Assembly (NCBI GenBank): GCA_030838475.1
Contig: JAUZFP010000084.1
Span: 1-64,000, forward strand
Direction: 5' to 3'
Origin: Actinomycetota bacterium
GTDB taxonomy: Bacteria; Actinomycetota; Actinomycetes; Actinomycetales; Microbacteriaceae
Length of the DNA stretch: 64,000 nucleotides
Of this stretch, positions 33,072-42,273 are shown in pieces. Position 1 is the first letter of the stretch; the number at the start of each line of letters is the position of its first letter. Below the pieces are notes generated by a model. The model saw only the letters and a program-made list of their open reading frames with translations, searched no databases and was not told the origin of the DNA. Both the position numbers and the translations under genes were made by a program.

Positions 33072-34085
33072 GTGCGCGCCTTTGTGCTGACCGCGCCACG
33101 CGAATTCGAGGTGCAGGATGTCCGGGCGCCGCTGCCGGCGCCCGGCGGCGCGGTGATCGATGTGGAGCGCGTGGGTGTCTGCGGCACGGACGTCGAGTTC
33201 TACACCGGCGAGATGCAGTACCTGCACGAGGGGCACGCCCGGTTCCCGATCCGGCTCGGGCACGAATGGATGGGGACGGTTGCGTCGGTCGGCGACGGCG
33301 TCGATCGAGCGTGGCTGGGACGACGGGTGACCGGTGACACCATGCTCGGCTGTGGGAATTGCCGGCGATGCCTGCGCGGCGACCAGCACGTCTGCGAGTC
33401 CCGCGACGAGGTGGGCATCCGCAACAGTTTCCCGGGCGCGCTCGCCGAGCAACTCGCGATGCCGGTGTCCCATTTGCACGCACTGCCAGACTCCGTGGAC
33501 GACACACTCGGTGCGCTGGTCGAGCCCGGCGGCAACGCCTTGCGATCCGTGTGGGCGGCGGACCTGGCCCCTGGGGACCGGGTGCTGGTACTCGGTCCGG
33601 GAACCATCGGCCTCCTGGCCGGACTCTTTGCCCGGTCGATGGGCGCGGAGGTCCACCTCCTCGGACGCTCGCCTCGATCGTTGGAGTTTGCGAAGACGCT
33701 CGGCTTCGACGGGGTCTGGACCGAGTTCGACCTCCCCGAACTGCCATGGGATGCCGTGATCGACGCCTCGAACGCGCCGAGCCTCCCGGCCAGGGCGCTC
33801 GAACTTGTCGAGCCGGCGAGGCGCGTGGTCTACGTCGGGCTCGCCGGAAGCCAGAGCCTGATCGACACGAGGACCCTCGCGCTCAAGGATGTGACGGCGG
33901 TCGGCGTCCTGAGCGCCTCACCGGGTCTTGCCGGAACGATCGAGCTCTACGCGTCGGGGGCGGTCGATCCTCGACCGCTCGTTGCCGCCACCGTAGGGCT
34001 GGATGGCGTCGGCGCGATCCTCGCCGGCGAGCGCCCCGAGGGCGCAGGCAACGGGCCCAAGATGCACATCGACCCGCGGCTCTAG
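33072..34085 (+). CDS. Zinc-dependent medium-chain dehydrogenase (glucose dehydrogenase-like)
   Basis: NAD(P)-dependent sugar or alcohol dehydrogenase, 337 aa, GTG start. Catalytic zinc ligands are in GVCGTDVEFYTGE and GHEWMG. The structural zinc cluster is CGNCRRCLRGDQHVC. The cofactor loop VLVLGPGTIGLLAG lies at about residues 175-190. It is divergent from the sugar-acid dehydratase (120-bp gap), and an early step of aldose oxidation would fit. A 33-bp copy of its 3' end is found at 35397-35429. Confidence 0.85.
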   Translation: MRAFVLTAPREFEVQDVRAPLPAPGGAVIDVERVGVCGTDVEFYTGEMQYLHEGHARFPIRLGHEWMGTVASVGDGVDRAWLGRRVTGDTMLGCGNCRRCLRGDQHVCESRDEVGIRNSFPGALAEQLAMPVSHLHALPDSVDDTLGALVEPGGNALRSVWAADLAPGDRVLVLGPGTIGLLAGLFARSMGAEVHLLGRSPRSLEFAKTLGFDGVWTEFDLPELPWDAVIDASNAPSLPARALELVEPARRVVYVGLAGSQSLIDTRTLALKDVTAVGVLSASPGLAGTIELYASGAVDPRPLVAATVGLDGVGAILAGERPEGAGNGPKMHIDPRL

Positions 34086-34110
34086 CCGCCGATCGAACCC
34101 GGTCCGCCCG

Positions 34111-35343
34111 CTATCGGGTGCGCGCCGAACGCGAACGCCGGTAGAAGACCAGCGCGCCGCCGAGGGCGAGAAGTGCCGCGGCCGCTCCGAGTGGCCCGGC
34201 GACATTCACGCCGGTCTCGGCGAGCCGTCCGACCGTGAACGGGTCGGAGGTGACCAGCGCGGTGCCACCGGCATCGATCGAAATCGTGTGGGTACCGACC
34301 GGAACGCTCTTGGGGACGGTGAAGGTGAAGGTGAATGCGCCGGTCCCCGTGCTGGTGCTACCGAGCACGATGGGGCTGCTGTGCAGGGTAGCCGTCACGG
34401 TGGCGCCCGGCTGGAATCCGGAGCACGTGAGCGTCCCAGAGCTGCCCGCGTTGAAGGTCGTGGCCGAGGTCGTGCAGGTCGCCTGAGTTGCGGCATAGGT
34501 GAACGACTGGGTGGCGGTGAACGGCCCGAACTCGCCCGTGCCCGTCGCGCTGATGGTGATGGTCTGCGGAGTCACGCTTGCCGGACTCGTTGCACCGACA
34601 GTGCAGACTCCGGAACCCGTTGGCGGCACCCAGGTGGTCGCCAACGATGGGCAGCCAACGCCGAGCGATGCGGTGCCCGTCGACGAGTAGGTAACACCCG
34701 TAAGGTTCTCCGTCGCGCTCGGGTCGGTGAAACTGAACTTCACCTGGGGGGTGAAGCCGGCGGGCAGCGTCTGGAGTGCGGGGTCCGTCGACGCCTGGAA
34801 GGTTCCGGCACCGTCGGTCGCCTGGATGGTCTGGGTAGCCGAGTCGCTGATTCCGTTGTATAGGGCGCTCTTGTTCTCGAACGGGAACTGGGCCGTGTCC
34901 TCAAAAGTCGCAAGGAATCCGGCGAACACCGACTGGTGGCCGGCAACAAAGGTGTAGGTCGAGGTACACACGAGCGGCACAAACGGCGTAAGGGGGATCG
35001 TGTTGCCAGCCGAATATCCTGGGCAGCTGCTCATCTGAAGTCCCTGCGTGCCGCCATTGTCGATGGCGGTGGAACCGGCCCACGCATCGTTCAGCACGGC
35101 CTCGTCGGCAAACGCGATGTCGTCAATGGTGAAGCGTGACTGGTGCGTTCCGGCCGGCACATCAATTTCGCCGGCTGGAGAGATCGGAATAGTAGTCCAG
35201 GTCGAACCAATGAGAACTTCCCACGTCATCGTGATGATCGGATTGGGCGATGCGGCTGCCGGAGCGGCCATCCCCACGGAGGCTGCGACTACGGCAGCGA
35301 CGGACAGGAGTACGGCGCCGATGCGCGATTTGGTTCGAGACAC
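34111..35343 (-). CDS. LAETG-anchored secreted surface protein (copy A)
   Basis: Cell-wall protein, 410 aa. N-terminal signal peptide (basic start, hydrophobic core, AAPAAASP). The middle is Thr/Ser-rich, with beta-sandwich-like repeats (TATLHSSPIVLGSTSTGTGAF and FTVPKSVPVGTHTISIDAGG). The C-terminus is a sorting signal: LAETG at residues 374-378, a hydrophobic helix and the basic tail YRRSRSARTR, as recognised by class E sortases. The GTG start has TAGATT exactly 6 bases upstream (leaderless). It is a tandem paralogue of the gene at 35446. No sortase gene is in the window. Confidence 0.85.
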   Translation of the reverse strand: MSRTKSRIGAVLLSVAAVVAASVGMAAPAAASPNPIITMTWEVLIGSTWTTIPISPAGEIDVPAGTHQSRFTIDDIAFADEAVLNDAWAGSTAIDNGGTQGLQMSSCPGYSAGNTIPLTPFVPLVCTSTYTFVAGHQSVFAGFLATFEDTAQFPFENKSALYNGISDSATQTIQATDGAGTFQASTDPALQTLPAGFTPQVKFSFTDPSATENLTGVTYSSTGTASLGVGCPSLATTWVPPTGSGVCTVGATSPASVTPQTITISATGTGEFGPFTATQSFTYAATQATCTTSATTFNAGSSGTLTCSGFQPGATVTATLHSSPIVLGSTSTGTGAFTFTFTVPKSVPVGTHTISIDAGGTALVTSDPFTVGRLAETGVNVAGPLGAAAALLALGGALVFYRRSRSARTR

Positions 35344-35355
35344 TCGCTCAATCTA
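35344..35355 (-). promoter_or_regulatory. Leaderless -10 of surface protein copy A
   Basis: On the minus strand TAGATT (35350-35355) is followed by 6 bases and the GTG at 35343. The identical element precedes copy B, so it was copied with the gene. Confidence 0.55.
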
Positions 35356-35396
35356 GGGCACCCCGGCTATTTGGGCGTCACCAGCCCGCCCAAAAA

Positions 35397-35429
35397 GGAC
35401 CCAAGATGCAGATCGTCCCGCGGCTCTAA
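35397..35429 (+). pseudogene. Duplicated 3' tail of the zinc dehydrogenase gene
   Basis: These 33 bases encode GPKMQIVPRL and a stop, versus GPKMHIDPRL and a stop at the end of the zinc dehydrogenase gene. 29 of 33 bases are identical, and the offset between the copies is 1344 bp. The fragment has no start and is a passenger of the duplication that made the two LAETG genes. Confidence 0.8.
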
Positions 35430-35445
35430 CCGCGGGCCACGCTCG

Positions 35446-36684
35446 CTATCGCGTGCGAGCCGAACGGGAACGTCGGTAGAGCACCAGCGCGCCGCCAAGT
35501 GCGACAAGTGCAGCCGCCATTCCGAGCGGGCTGGCGACATTTACTCCGGTCTCGGCAAGTACTCCGACCGTGAACGGGTCGGACGTGGCCAGCGCGATGC
35601 CACCGGCATCGATCGAAATCGTGTGGGTGCCTGCGGGCACGCTCTTCGGAACCGTGAAGGCGAACGTGAAAGCTCCGGTCCCTGTGCTGGTACTACCTAG
35701 CGCGATTGGGCTGCTGTGCAGGGTCGCGGTGACCGTGATGCCGGGCTGGAAGCCGGAGCACGTGATCGTTCCCGAACTGCCCGGGTTGAACGTCGTCGCC
35801 GACGTCGTGCAGGTCGCCGCGCTCGCGGCATAGGTGATCGACTTCGTCGTCGTTACGGGTCCGAACGCGCCGGTGCCCACGGCGGTGACCGTGACGGTCT
35901 GCGGCGTCGTGCCGGCGGGGTGAGTCGCCTGGAGGACGCACTGGCCCGAGCCCGCGCTTCCGGGAACGGCCCAGGTCGTCGCCAGGCCCGCGCACGCCGA
36001 CGCGATGGATGCGGTACCCGTACTCGAGTACGTGACCGACGTCAGGCTTTCGCTGGCTCCGCTGTTGCTGAAGCTGAAGCCGATCGCTGGCACGAAGCCT
36101 GCGGGCAGCGTCTGGAGCCCGGGGTCCGAGGGATCCAGGAGGCTGCTGGTGGCGTTGGTCGCCTGGAGCGTCTCCGTGGTCGCGTCGCTGATGCCGTTGT
36201 AGAACGCGCCCTGGTTGCCGAACTGGTACTGGCCGCCGACCGCGAACTGTGCTGTAAATCCGTACAGCACGGCGCGATGGCCGGGGATGAAGTTGAACGT
36301 GCCCGTGCAGGTTACGGATCCGCCGGCCGGCAAGGCGAGCGGCGTGCCGGTGTAGCCGGGGCAGTCCGTGAGCTGCAGCCCCAGCGTGCCGGTGTTGTTG
36401 AAGTTGGTCGAGCCGAACCAGGCCTCACTCAGTGTCGCGTCCTGGCCGGCACCGCTCGTGTTGGTAATGATGAAGCGCGACTGCTGCGACCCGGCCGGAA
36501 CGGGAATCTCGACGCCGGGGTTGAGCGGGATCGACGTCCACGTCGATCCGATCAGGACCTGCCAGCTGAAGCTCATCGTCGGCACCGGAGTGGCCGAGGC
36601 CGGAGCCGCGAGACCGATGGTTGCGGCAACGATCGCAGCGATGGAAAGCAGGGCAGCGATGAGGCGCGCGTAGGTTCTGGTCAC
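35446..36684 (-). CDS. LAETG-anchored secreted surface protein (copy B)
   Basis: Tandem paralogue of the gene at 34111, 412 aa, with the same parts: signal peptide (ending APASATPV), VLIGSTWTSIPLNPG near the N-terminus, the repeated CTTSATTFNPGSSG and FTVPKSVPAGTHTISIDAGG blocks, LAETG at 376-380, a helix and the YRRSRSARTR tail. Most divergence between the copies is in the middle third. The GTG start is 6 bases after TAGATT. That promoter overlaps the stop codon of the upstream GPH transporter gene, so it may be transcribed both independently and from the mannosidase operon. Confidence 0.85.
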   Translation of the reverse strand: MTRTYARLIAALLSIAAIVAATIGLAAPASATPVPTMSFSWQVLIGSTWTSIPLNPGVEIPVPAGSQQSRFIITNTSGAGQDATLSEAWFGSTNFNNTGTLGLQLTDCPGYTGTPLALPAGGSVTCTGTFNFIPGHRAVLYGFTAQFAVGGQYQFGNQGAFYNGISDATTETLQATNATSSLLDPSDPGLQTLPAGFVPAIGFSFSNSGASESLTSVTYSSTGTASIASACAGLATTWAVPGSAGSGQCVLQATHPAGTTPQTVTVTAVGTGAFGPVTTTKSITYAASAATCTTSATTFNPGSSGTITCSGFQPGITVTATLHSSPIALGSTSTGTGAFTFAFTVPKSVPAGTHTISIDAGGIALATSDPFTVGVLAETGVNVASPLGMAAALVALGGALVLYRRSRSARTR

Positions 36685-36696
36685 TGCCTCAATCTA
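36685..36696 (-). promoter_or_regulatory. Leaderless -10 of surface protein copy B
   Basis: On the minus strand TAGATT (36691-36696) is 6 bases before the GTG at 36684. It overlaps the stop codon of the transporter gene (36694-36696). Confidence 0.55.
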
Positions 36697-38043
36697 GGGT
36701 ACGCGAGGCGACGTGCTCGCCACCTGCCCACCCAACCGGTAAAACCAGAACGGAATGGCCGACAGGAGGCAGCTGGCTGCTGGGACCAGCGTGATTGACA
36801 TGAAGATCACGTTCTGGATGTCGTGGGTCACCTTCACGCCGGTTTGGTAGTGGGCGAGCGCGACAAACGCGCCGAAGACGATCACCGACAGGCCAGCCAT
36901 CACCTTGGACGAGAACGTGAGCGTGGCGAACGAGATGCCGTCGTTGCGTACGCCGGTTCGCTTCTCGACATCGTCAACCGCGTCCGCGATCATCGACGCC
37001 TGGATGACGAGGAACACCCCGAGCGTCAGGCCGGTGAGGAAGATGGCGACCATGAACTCGTACAGGCTGTTGAAGCCGAGGAAGTAGGTGACGACGTACA
37101 GCACCGCAGCGATCAGGGAGCTGCCGATCGCGGCGGTCCGCGCCGGTATCCGGCGAAGCACCACGGGCGTCACGAAGGCCGCCACCACGAGGCCGACGAT
37201 GAGCGAGCCGCCGATGAAGGTGAAGAAGATGGGCGACTTGCCGTAGGCGATTACCGCAAACAGCGCCCCGCCGGACTGCACGATGTTGCGGCCAAATCCG
37301 AGGATCGAGCCGAGCAGCACCATGAGGAGCGGAGTGTTCTTCACCAGCGTCCCGAACAGCTGCCGGAAGGTGAGTCGGGTCTGGGCAGTGGTCTCGCGCT
37401 CGCGACCGAAGAAAAACGCCAGGAGGTAGAGGGCCATGCCCACGATTGCCACGGTGAACACCGCGCGGGACCAGCCGTCGCCGGTCGTCTCCGGCGCGAA
37501 GCTCAGGGCCTGGGCGAGGTAGGGCATGCCGAGAGTTGCGAGCCCGAGCGAGATCGATCCGAATGCGCGGACGTTGCCGATCACGCGGTTGCGCACGAGC
37601 GGGTCGACGAAGGCCGATCCGATGAGCGCCCAGAGGGGCACATCGCACACCGTGTAGACGATGCCCCACACGACGTAGACAACGCCGAAGAAGACGAGCT
37701 GGCCGGTCGGATCGACGTTCGGCACAGAGAACAGCAGCCCGGTCAGTAGGGCGACGGGTGCCGCGGAAAACAGGATGAACGGCCGCAGCTTTCCCCAGCG
37801 GGTGTGGGTCATGTCGATGACACTGCCGAGGATCGGATCGCTGATCGCATCCAGGATCTTCGCGACGCCAACGATCGTGGCCGCGACGCCGATCGCTACG
37901 GCGGAGAAGTGCGCGTACTGCGACAGGTACAGCAGGATGAACGTGGTGACCGTGGTCAGGATCGCGTTCTGGCCAAATGCCGCGGTTACGATCGCGATGC
38001 TCTGAGTGCGGACGGACGGGACGCGTTCGAGGGTGGCGGTCAT
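36694..38043 (-). CDS. GPH-family sugar:cation symporter (MelB-like MFS)
   Basis: Sugar transporter, 449 aa, about 12 helices. The GPH signature is visible in the loop between helices 2 and 3 (LDAISDPILGSVIDMTHTRWGKLRPFIL), where the Asp residues coordinate the cation in MelB. Its ATG shares one base with the stop of the alpha-mannosidase gene (TAATG), so the two are translationally coupled. It probably imports mannosides or gluco-oligosaccharides for the mannosidase. Confidence 0.9.
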   Translation of the reverse strand: MTATLERVPSVRTQSIAIVTAAFGQNAILTTVTTFILLYLSQYAHFSAVAIGVAATIVGVAKILDAISDPILGSVIDMTHTRWGKLRPFILFSAAPVALLTGLLFSVPNVDPTGQLVFFGVVYVVWGIVYTVCDVPLWALIGSAFVDPLVRNRVIGNVRAFGSISLGLATLGMPYLAQALSFAPETTGDGWSRAVFTVAIVGMALYLLAFFFGRERETTAQTRLTFRQLFGTLVKNTPLLMVLLGSILGFGRNIVQSGGALFAVIAYGKSPIFFTFIGGSLIVGLVVAAFVTPVVLRRIPARTAAIGSSLIAAVLYVVTYFLGFNSLYEFMVAIFLTGLTLGVFLVIQASMIADAVDDVEKRTGVRNDGISFATLTFSSKVMAGLSVIVFGAFVALAHYQTGVKVTHDIQNVIFMSITLVPAASCLLSAIPFWFYRLGGQVASTSPRVP

Positions 38044-40964
38044 TAGGGCTCCAGGAGGATTGTGACGATCTCGAACGGGGTGAGGGTGAGCGCGTCGAGA
38101 TCGGCGGCCGCGAGCGGGCGTTCCAACAGGTCGGTCAGGTGCGCGGTCGAGTGCGGCAGGCGCGTGCGCAACGCGGTGGTCGTGGTTCGCCCGAGGCTCT
38201 CATACAGGCGGATGACCGTGCCGCTGCCGCTCTCGGCAGTCTTGATCGTCTCGATCACTACGCCCTCATCGGCCACGCTCGCGAAGCTCTCGAAGGCGGC
38301 GTCGCCGATGCCGAGCGGATTGTTGAGCCGGTAGCCCTCGCGCACCACCTTGCCGAGGTCGTCCGTCGCGAACGGCGTGAAGGCGTAGCTAAACGAGTGA
38401 CTGCCGCGGTCGGCCGTCTTGTCCGGGAAGGTCGGCGAGCGCAGCAGGTTGAGGCTGACCAGTCCGTTCTTTGCACGGTGCCCGTACTTGCTGTCGTTCA
38501 GCAGGGCGAAGCCGCCCCGGTCGTCCTGGGTGGCAATCCACTTGTGGGCGCAGGTCTCGAACTGGGCGGTCTGGACCTCGTCATTCTCAGTGGTGACCCG
38601 CTCGATGTGACCAAACTGGATCTCCGACTTCGCGGTGGGGCCAAAGTGGGTGGGAAAGAACTGGGCGCGCAGCATCCTGTGCTTCGCATGCCACTCGACC
38701 CTGGTGTCGAAGCGCACGACGTCGCTGCCGGCCTCGAGGATCACGTCCTGCTCGATCGTTACCGCACTCGAGCGGTACGCCTGCCGCCGAACCACGGTCG
38801 CACCGTCGATGACCGACTCGACCTGCGACATCCCGAGCGTGCGCGGCGTCGCCTTCGCGTAGTCCGGCTTGATATCCCACGCGTCGAACGGGAACTGGTA
38901 CGGATCGCGGTGCAGCACCATGCGGTTGAGTCCGCCCGCCGAGTGCTCGGCTCCCGCCTCATCCACGCAGGAGACGATCTCACCGGTCCGACCGAAGCGA
39001 AGTGTCAGCTTGCCGTTGCTGATCGTCTCCGCGGTGAAGACCAACTCGGCGACGTCCTGGAACGGGGAGAGGACGGCGGCCGCATACGGGGCGACATCGG
39101 CCGTGAACCATTCGCCGTCGACCTTGACGGCCTCGGACCGAGCGAAGCCGGTCAGGTTCACGGCGGACCGTGCACCCGGCGTTCGCGGCAGCCGGGCGGT
39201 GAGGTCGGCGGAGTAGGTGTCGAGCACCTTCTCGATGCGCTGGTAGGTTGCGACCGCCTCGCGGTTCACCCGCTCAATTGATGATCCGGGAAGAATGTCG
39301 TGGAACTGGTTGAGCAGAACCTCCCGCCAGGGATCGGTCAGCACCGGACGACTGTCGTCTCCCGCGAACACGGCGAGTGCCTCTGCGTTGTGAAGCTTGC
39401 GTTCGATCAGGCGGTTGTACTTCTTGATTCTCGCCTGCGTCGTGTAGGTGCCCTGGTGGGTTTCGAGATAGAGCTCGCCCACGTGCGTGTGCGTGATATC
39501 CCGCTTCTCGAGCGCCCGAAAGAAGTCGCTCGCGGTGGAGTACTCGACGCGCGGCAAGCCGCGGAGGTTCTTCTCGCGCTCGCGGAGCTCGAGATGCACC
39601 TCGCCCGGTCCGCCGCCGCCGTCTCCCGCCCCGTAAACGAGAAGTGCCGTGTTCAGCTCCCGCTCCGGATACCTTTTCAGGCCGAGCAGCAACCCGTCCG
39701 CGGCACCGCGGCTGTTGTAGTCGCCCTCCGGCGGCATGTGCACCAGGACGGTTGAACCGTCGATGCCCTCCCAGTTGAAGGTGCGGTGCGGGAAGACGGT
39801 GATCTTGTTCCAGGCCAGCTTGATGGTCTGGAACCAGTCCATCCCACTCTTCTTCAGGATTTGGGGCAGGTTGCCGTTGTAGCCGAAGGTGTCGGGGAGC
39901 CAGCAGAGCCGTAGGGAGGCGTCGTCCAGCCCGAATTCCTTCTGAAGGAAACCGCGACCCATGACCGCCTGCCGCACGAGGGACTCTCCGCCCGGGAGGT
40001 TGGTGTCGGGCTCGACCCAGAACGAGCCCTGGAGTTCGATGCGGCCGGCGGCGACCGACTTCTTCAGTCGCTCGAAGATGGCGGGCTGGTCCTCTTTCAT
40101 CCACTGCATCTGCTGGGGCTGGCTCGAACCGTAGAGGTATCCCTCGCGGTCGTCAGTGGTGTTGAGCGCCCGCGTATAGGTGCGGGCGGCCTTACGCCGG
40201 GTCTCCCGGAGCGGCCACAGCCAGGCCATGTCGAGGTGGCCGTGTCCGATCGCGCCATAGACGAAGTCACTGGTGGATGGCGCTGCAAGGGACTCGGCGA
40301 GGAACGCTCGCGCCGCCGTAGCGTCGCCCGCGGAGAACCGCGAGTATGCCGCGCGTAGTTTCTGTCGCAGGTCGGACTCGAGGCCCAAATCCTCCGTGTG
40401 CCCCGCCAGGACGAGAAGGGTCATGTAGTCGTAGTACAGGCCGAAGACTTCGTCATCGCGCACCGCAATTTTTGCGCCGTGGTACACCGCGCTGCCGTAC
40501 GGGTAGAGGAGGAATCCGTTGTAGGCCACGTCGGCATAGAAATCGACGGTGCCCTTGCCGAGATCGACGTGCTCGAGGGGGCGATACTTGCCGCCGCTCG
40601 GGGGAAGGTCGGCCTGGATCCAGACGGTGCTGATCGAATCGACGACGTCGCCGGTTGGGGCGTACACGAGGCCCTCACCACGAATGCCCAGCAGGACGAG
40701 CGCACCGTCGTGGACCGCGGGAACCTCACCGGTGACGTGAATCCACGCGCAGTCGAGTTTCTTGCCCCACGCCGCGCCATCCTTCAGCGGTCGAAAGTCC
40801 GCAGGGTCGAGCCGTGCGAAGGGGATGGGCTCATCGGAACGGAGGATCTCGGCATCGAGCTTCGCAATGGTCGAGTAGATTCCGTGCCGGATTCGGAGGA
40901 GTCGACGGTATTCACGCGGCTGCTCGGCGGCGAGCCCAAACAACCAAGCCGCGGTGCCACCCAT
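38043..40964 (-). CDS. Alpha-mannosidase, glycoside hydrolase family 38
   Basis: GH38 enzyme, 973 aa, with no signal peptide and so intracellular. The zinc-binding entry HGHLDMAWLW is at residues 241-250. The catalytic nucleophile region LCWLPDTFGYNG gives Asp358, and FHDILPGSS is the later conserved block carrying a zinc ligand. The C-terminal third is the beta-rich GH38 domain. The ATG at 40964 is supported by TAAGCT 7 bases upstream (leaderless). It is the first gene of an operon with the GPH transporter, and cleaves alpha-mannosides brought in by it. Confidence 0.9.
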   Translation of the reverse strand: MGGTAAWLFGLAAEQPREYRRLLRIRHGIYSTIAKLDAEILRSDEPIPFARLDPADFRPLKDGAAWGKKLDCAWIHVTGEVPAVHDGALVLLGIRGEGLVYAPTGDVVDSISTVWIQADLPPSGGKYRPLEHVDLGKGTVDFYADVAYNGFLLYPYGSAVYHGAKIAVRDDEVFGLYYDYMTLLVLAGHTEDLGLESDLRQKLRAAYSRFSAGDATAARAFLAESLAAPSTSDFVYGAIGHGHLDMAWLWPLRETRRKAARTYTRALNTTDDREGYLYGSSQPQQMQWMKEDQPAIFERLKKSVAAGRIELQGSFWVEPDTNLPGGESLVRQAVMGRGFLQKEFGLDDASLRLCWLPDTFGYNGNLPQILKKSGMDWFQTIKLAWNKITVFPHRTFNWEGIDGSTVLVHMPPEGDYNSRGAADGLLLGLKRYPERELNTALLVYGAGDGGGGPGEVHLELREREKNLRGLPRVEYSTASDFFRALEKRDITHTHVGELYLETHQGTYTTQARIKKYNRLIERKLHNAEALAVFAGDDSRPVLTDPWREVLLNQFHDILPGSSIERVNREAVATYQRIEKVLDTYSADLTARLPRTPGARSAVNLTGFARSEAVKVDGEWFTADVAPYAAAVLSPFQDVAELVFTAETISNGKLTLRFGRTGEIVSCVDEAGAEHSAGGLNRMVLHRDPYQFPFDAWDIKPDYAKATPRTLGMSQVESVIDGATVVRRQAYRSSAVTIEQDVILEAGSDVVRFDTRVEWHAKHRMLRAQFFPTHFGPTAKSEIQFGHIERVTTENDEVQTAQFETCAHKWIATQDDRGGFALLNDSKYGHRAKNGLVSLNLLRSPTFPDKTADRGSHSFSYAFTPFATDDLGKVVREGYRLNNPLGIGDAAFESFASVADEGVVIETIKTAESGSGTVIRLYESLGRTTTTALRTRLPHSTAHLTDLLERPLAAADLDALTLTPFEIVTILLEP

Positions 40965-41109
40965 GCGCGTCAGCTTACTGGAGCACCCTTTACCGCGAGA
41001 TCGATATGAATGCGTGTGCTTGCGGGCCGGTCCGCGAAAACTCCTGCAAACTGGCCCTGCGGCTCGCTGCTTTCGTATTCGCCCGGCGGGCGCGGCTCGA
41101 GGGAGAGAC

Positions 41110-42273
41110 ATGAACGTCACGGTTCGCACAGAGCCCGAACCGGGTGAGCGGCGGGTCGCCGCAACCCCGGATTCCGTGCGGCACCTGGTGAGCGTGGGTC
41201 TCGGCGTCAGCATCCAGAAGGGCGCGGGAAACGCGGCAGGGTATTTCGATGCCGAATACGTGGCGGCCGGCGCAACAATCGTTCCCTCGATTGACCTCGC
41301 GAAGTGCGAGGTGTTGCTCCACGTGCGCCCGCTCAGCACCGCCGACGTCAGGAAGCTGCCGAAGACCGCGATCACCGTGGGCCTGGCCTCACCCGCATCC
41401 AATCTGGCGGTCGTCGATGAGCTTCGGAAACGCGGCGTCACCTCGTTCGCCCTCGAGCTCGTGCCCCGCATCTCGCGCGCCCAGTCGATGGACGCCCTCA
41501 CCTCACAGGCTCTCGTCTCCGGCTATCGATGCGTTCTCGAGGCAGCGATCCGGCTGCCGCGATTCTTCCCCCTCTATATGACTGCGGCGGGAACCATTCC
41601 ACCCGCCAGCGTCGTGGTTCTCGGTGCAGGCGTTGCCGGTCTTCAGGCCATCGCGACGGCCAAGCGACTCGGCGCGAAGGTGTCCGCGTACGACGTGCGC
41701 GCAGCGTCCGCCGATGAGGTGCGCTCGATGGGTGGCACGTTCATCACGCTCGAGCTGGAGACGGCGGATGGCGCGGGCGGATACGCGACCGAACTCGCGG
41801 CGGATCGCGCCCAGCGCCAGCAGGATCTGCTCGCCCCCTATCTCGCCCAGGCCGACGTCATCATCACGACCGCGGCCATCCCGGGGCGACCGGCGCCTCG
41901 CCTGGTCACGAAGTCCATGCTCGCGGGGATGCGCCCGGGCTCGGTCATCGTCGACCTTGCCGCGGAGTCCGGCGGCAACGTCGAGGGAAGTAAGCCGGGC
42001 GAGGATATCGAAATCCGACTGGCCGCCGGCGGCTCGGTGACTCTCGTTGGGATGAAGGATGCCGCATCCACGATGGCCTACGACGCCTCCCGCCTGTACG
42101 CGAGGAACGTCTCGAACCTCATCGCCCTGATGACCGTCGACGGGCGGGTACAGCCCGACTTCACGGATGAGGTCGTCGACGGCGCGTGCCTCACCCGTGA
42201 CGGCACGGTCAACCACGCGCCGACCCTCGCGGCGCTCGAAGCGGAGTCAGCCCCAAAGAAAGCGGCCAAATGA
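41110..42273 (+). CDS. pntAA: Re/Si-specific NAD(P)+ transhydrogenase subunit alpha 1
   Basis: NAD(H)-binding domain I of proton-translocating transhydrogenase, 387 aa. It moves hydride between NADH and NADP+ using the proton gradient. GxGxxG motif: VVLGAGVAGLQAIATAKRLGAKVSAYD. The mobile loop region and the EPGERRVAATPDSV start are characteristic. The ATG at 41110 follows GAGGGAGAG. It overlaps the next subunit gene by ATGA. The alpha subunit is split into two genes, as in many actinobacteria and Rhodospirillum. Confidence 0.93.
   Translation: MNVTVRTEPEPGERRVAATPDSVRHLVSVGLGVSIQKGAGNAAGYFDAEYVAAGATIVPSIDLAKCEVLLHVRPLSTADVRKLPKTAITVGLASPASNLAVVDELRKRGVTSFALELVPRISRAQSMDALTSQALVSGYRCVLEAAIRLPRFFPLYMTAAGTIPPASVVVLGAGVAGLQAIATAKRLGAKVSAYDVRAASADEVRSMGGTFITLELETADGAGGYATELAADRAQRQQDLLAPYLAQADVIITTAAIPGRPAPRLVTKSMLAGMRPGSVIVDLAAESGGNVEGSKPGEDIEIRLAAGGSVTLVGMKDAASTMAYDASRLYARNVSNLIALMTVDGRVQPDFTDEVVDGACLTRDGTVNHAPTLAALEAESAPKKAAK

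Noticed and set aside
35344-35445. Insertion element between the two LAETG genes
   Set aside because: No terminal inverted repeats or transposase. The region is fully explained by the duplicated dehydrogenase tail and promoter.
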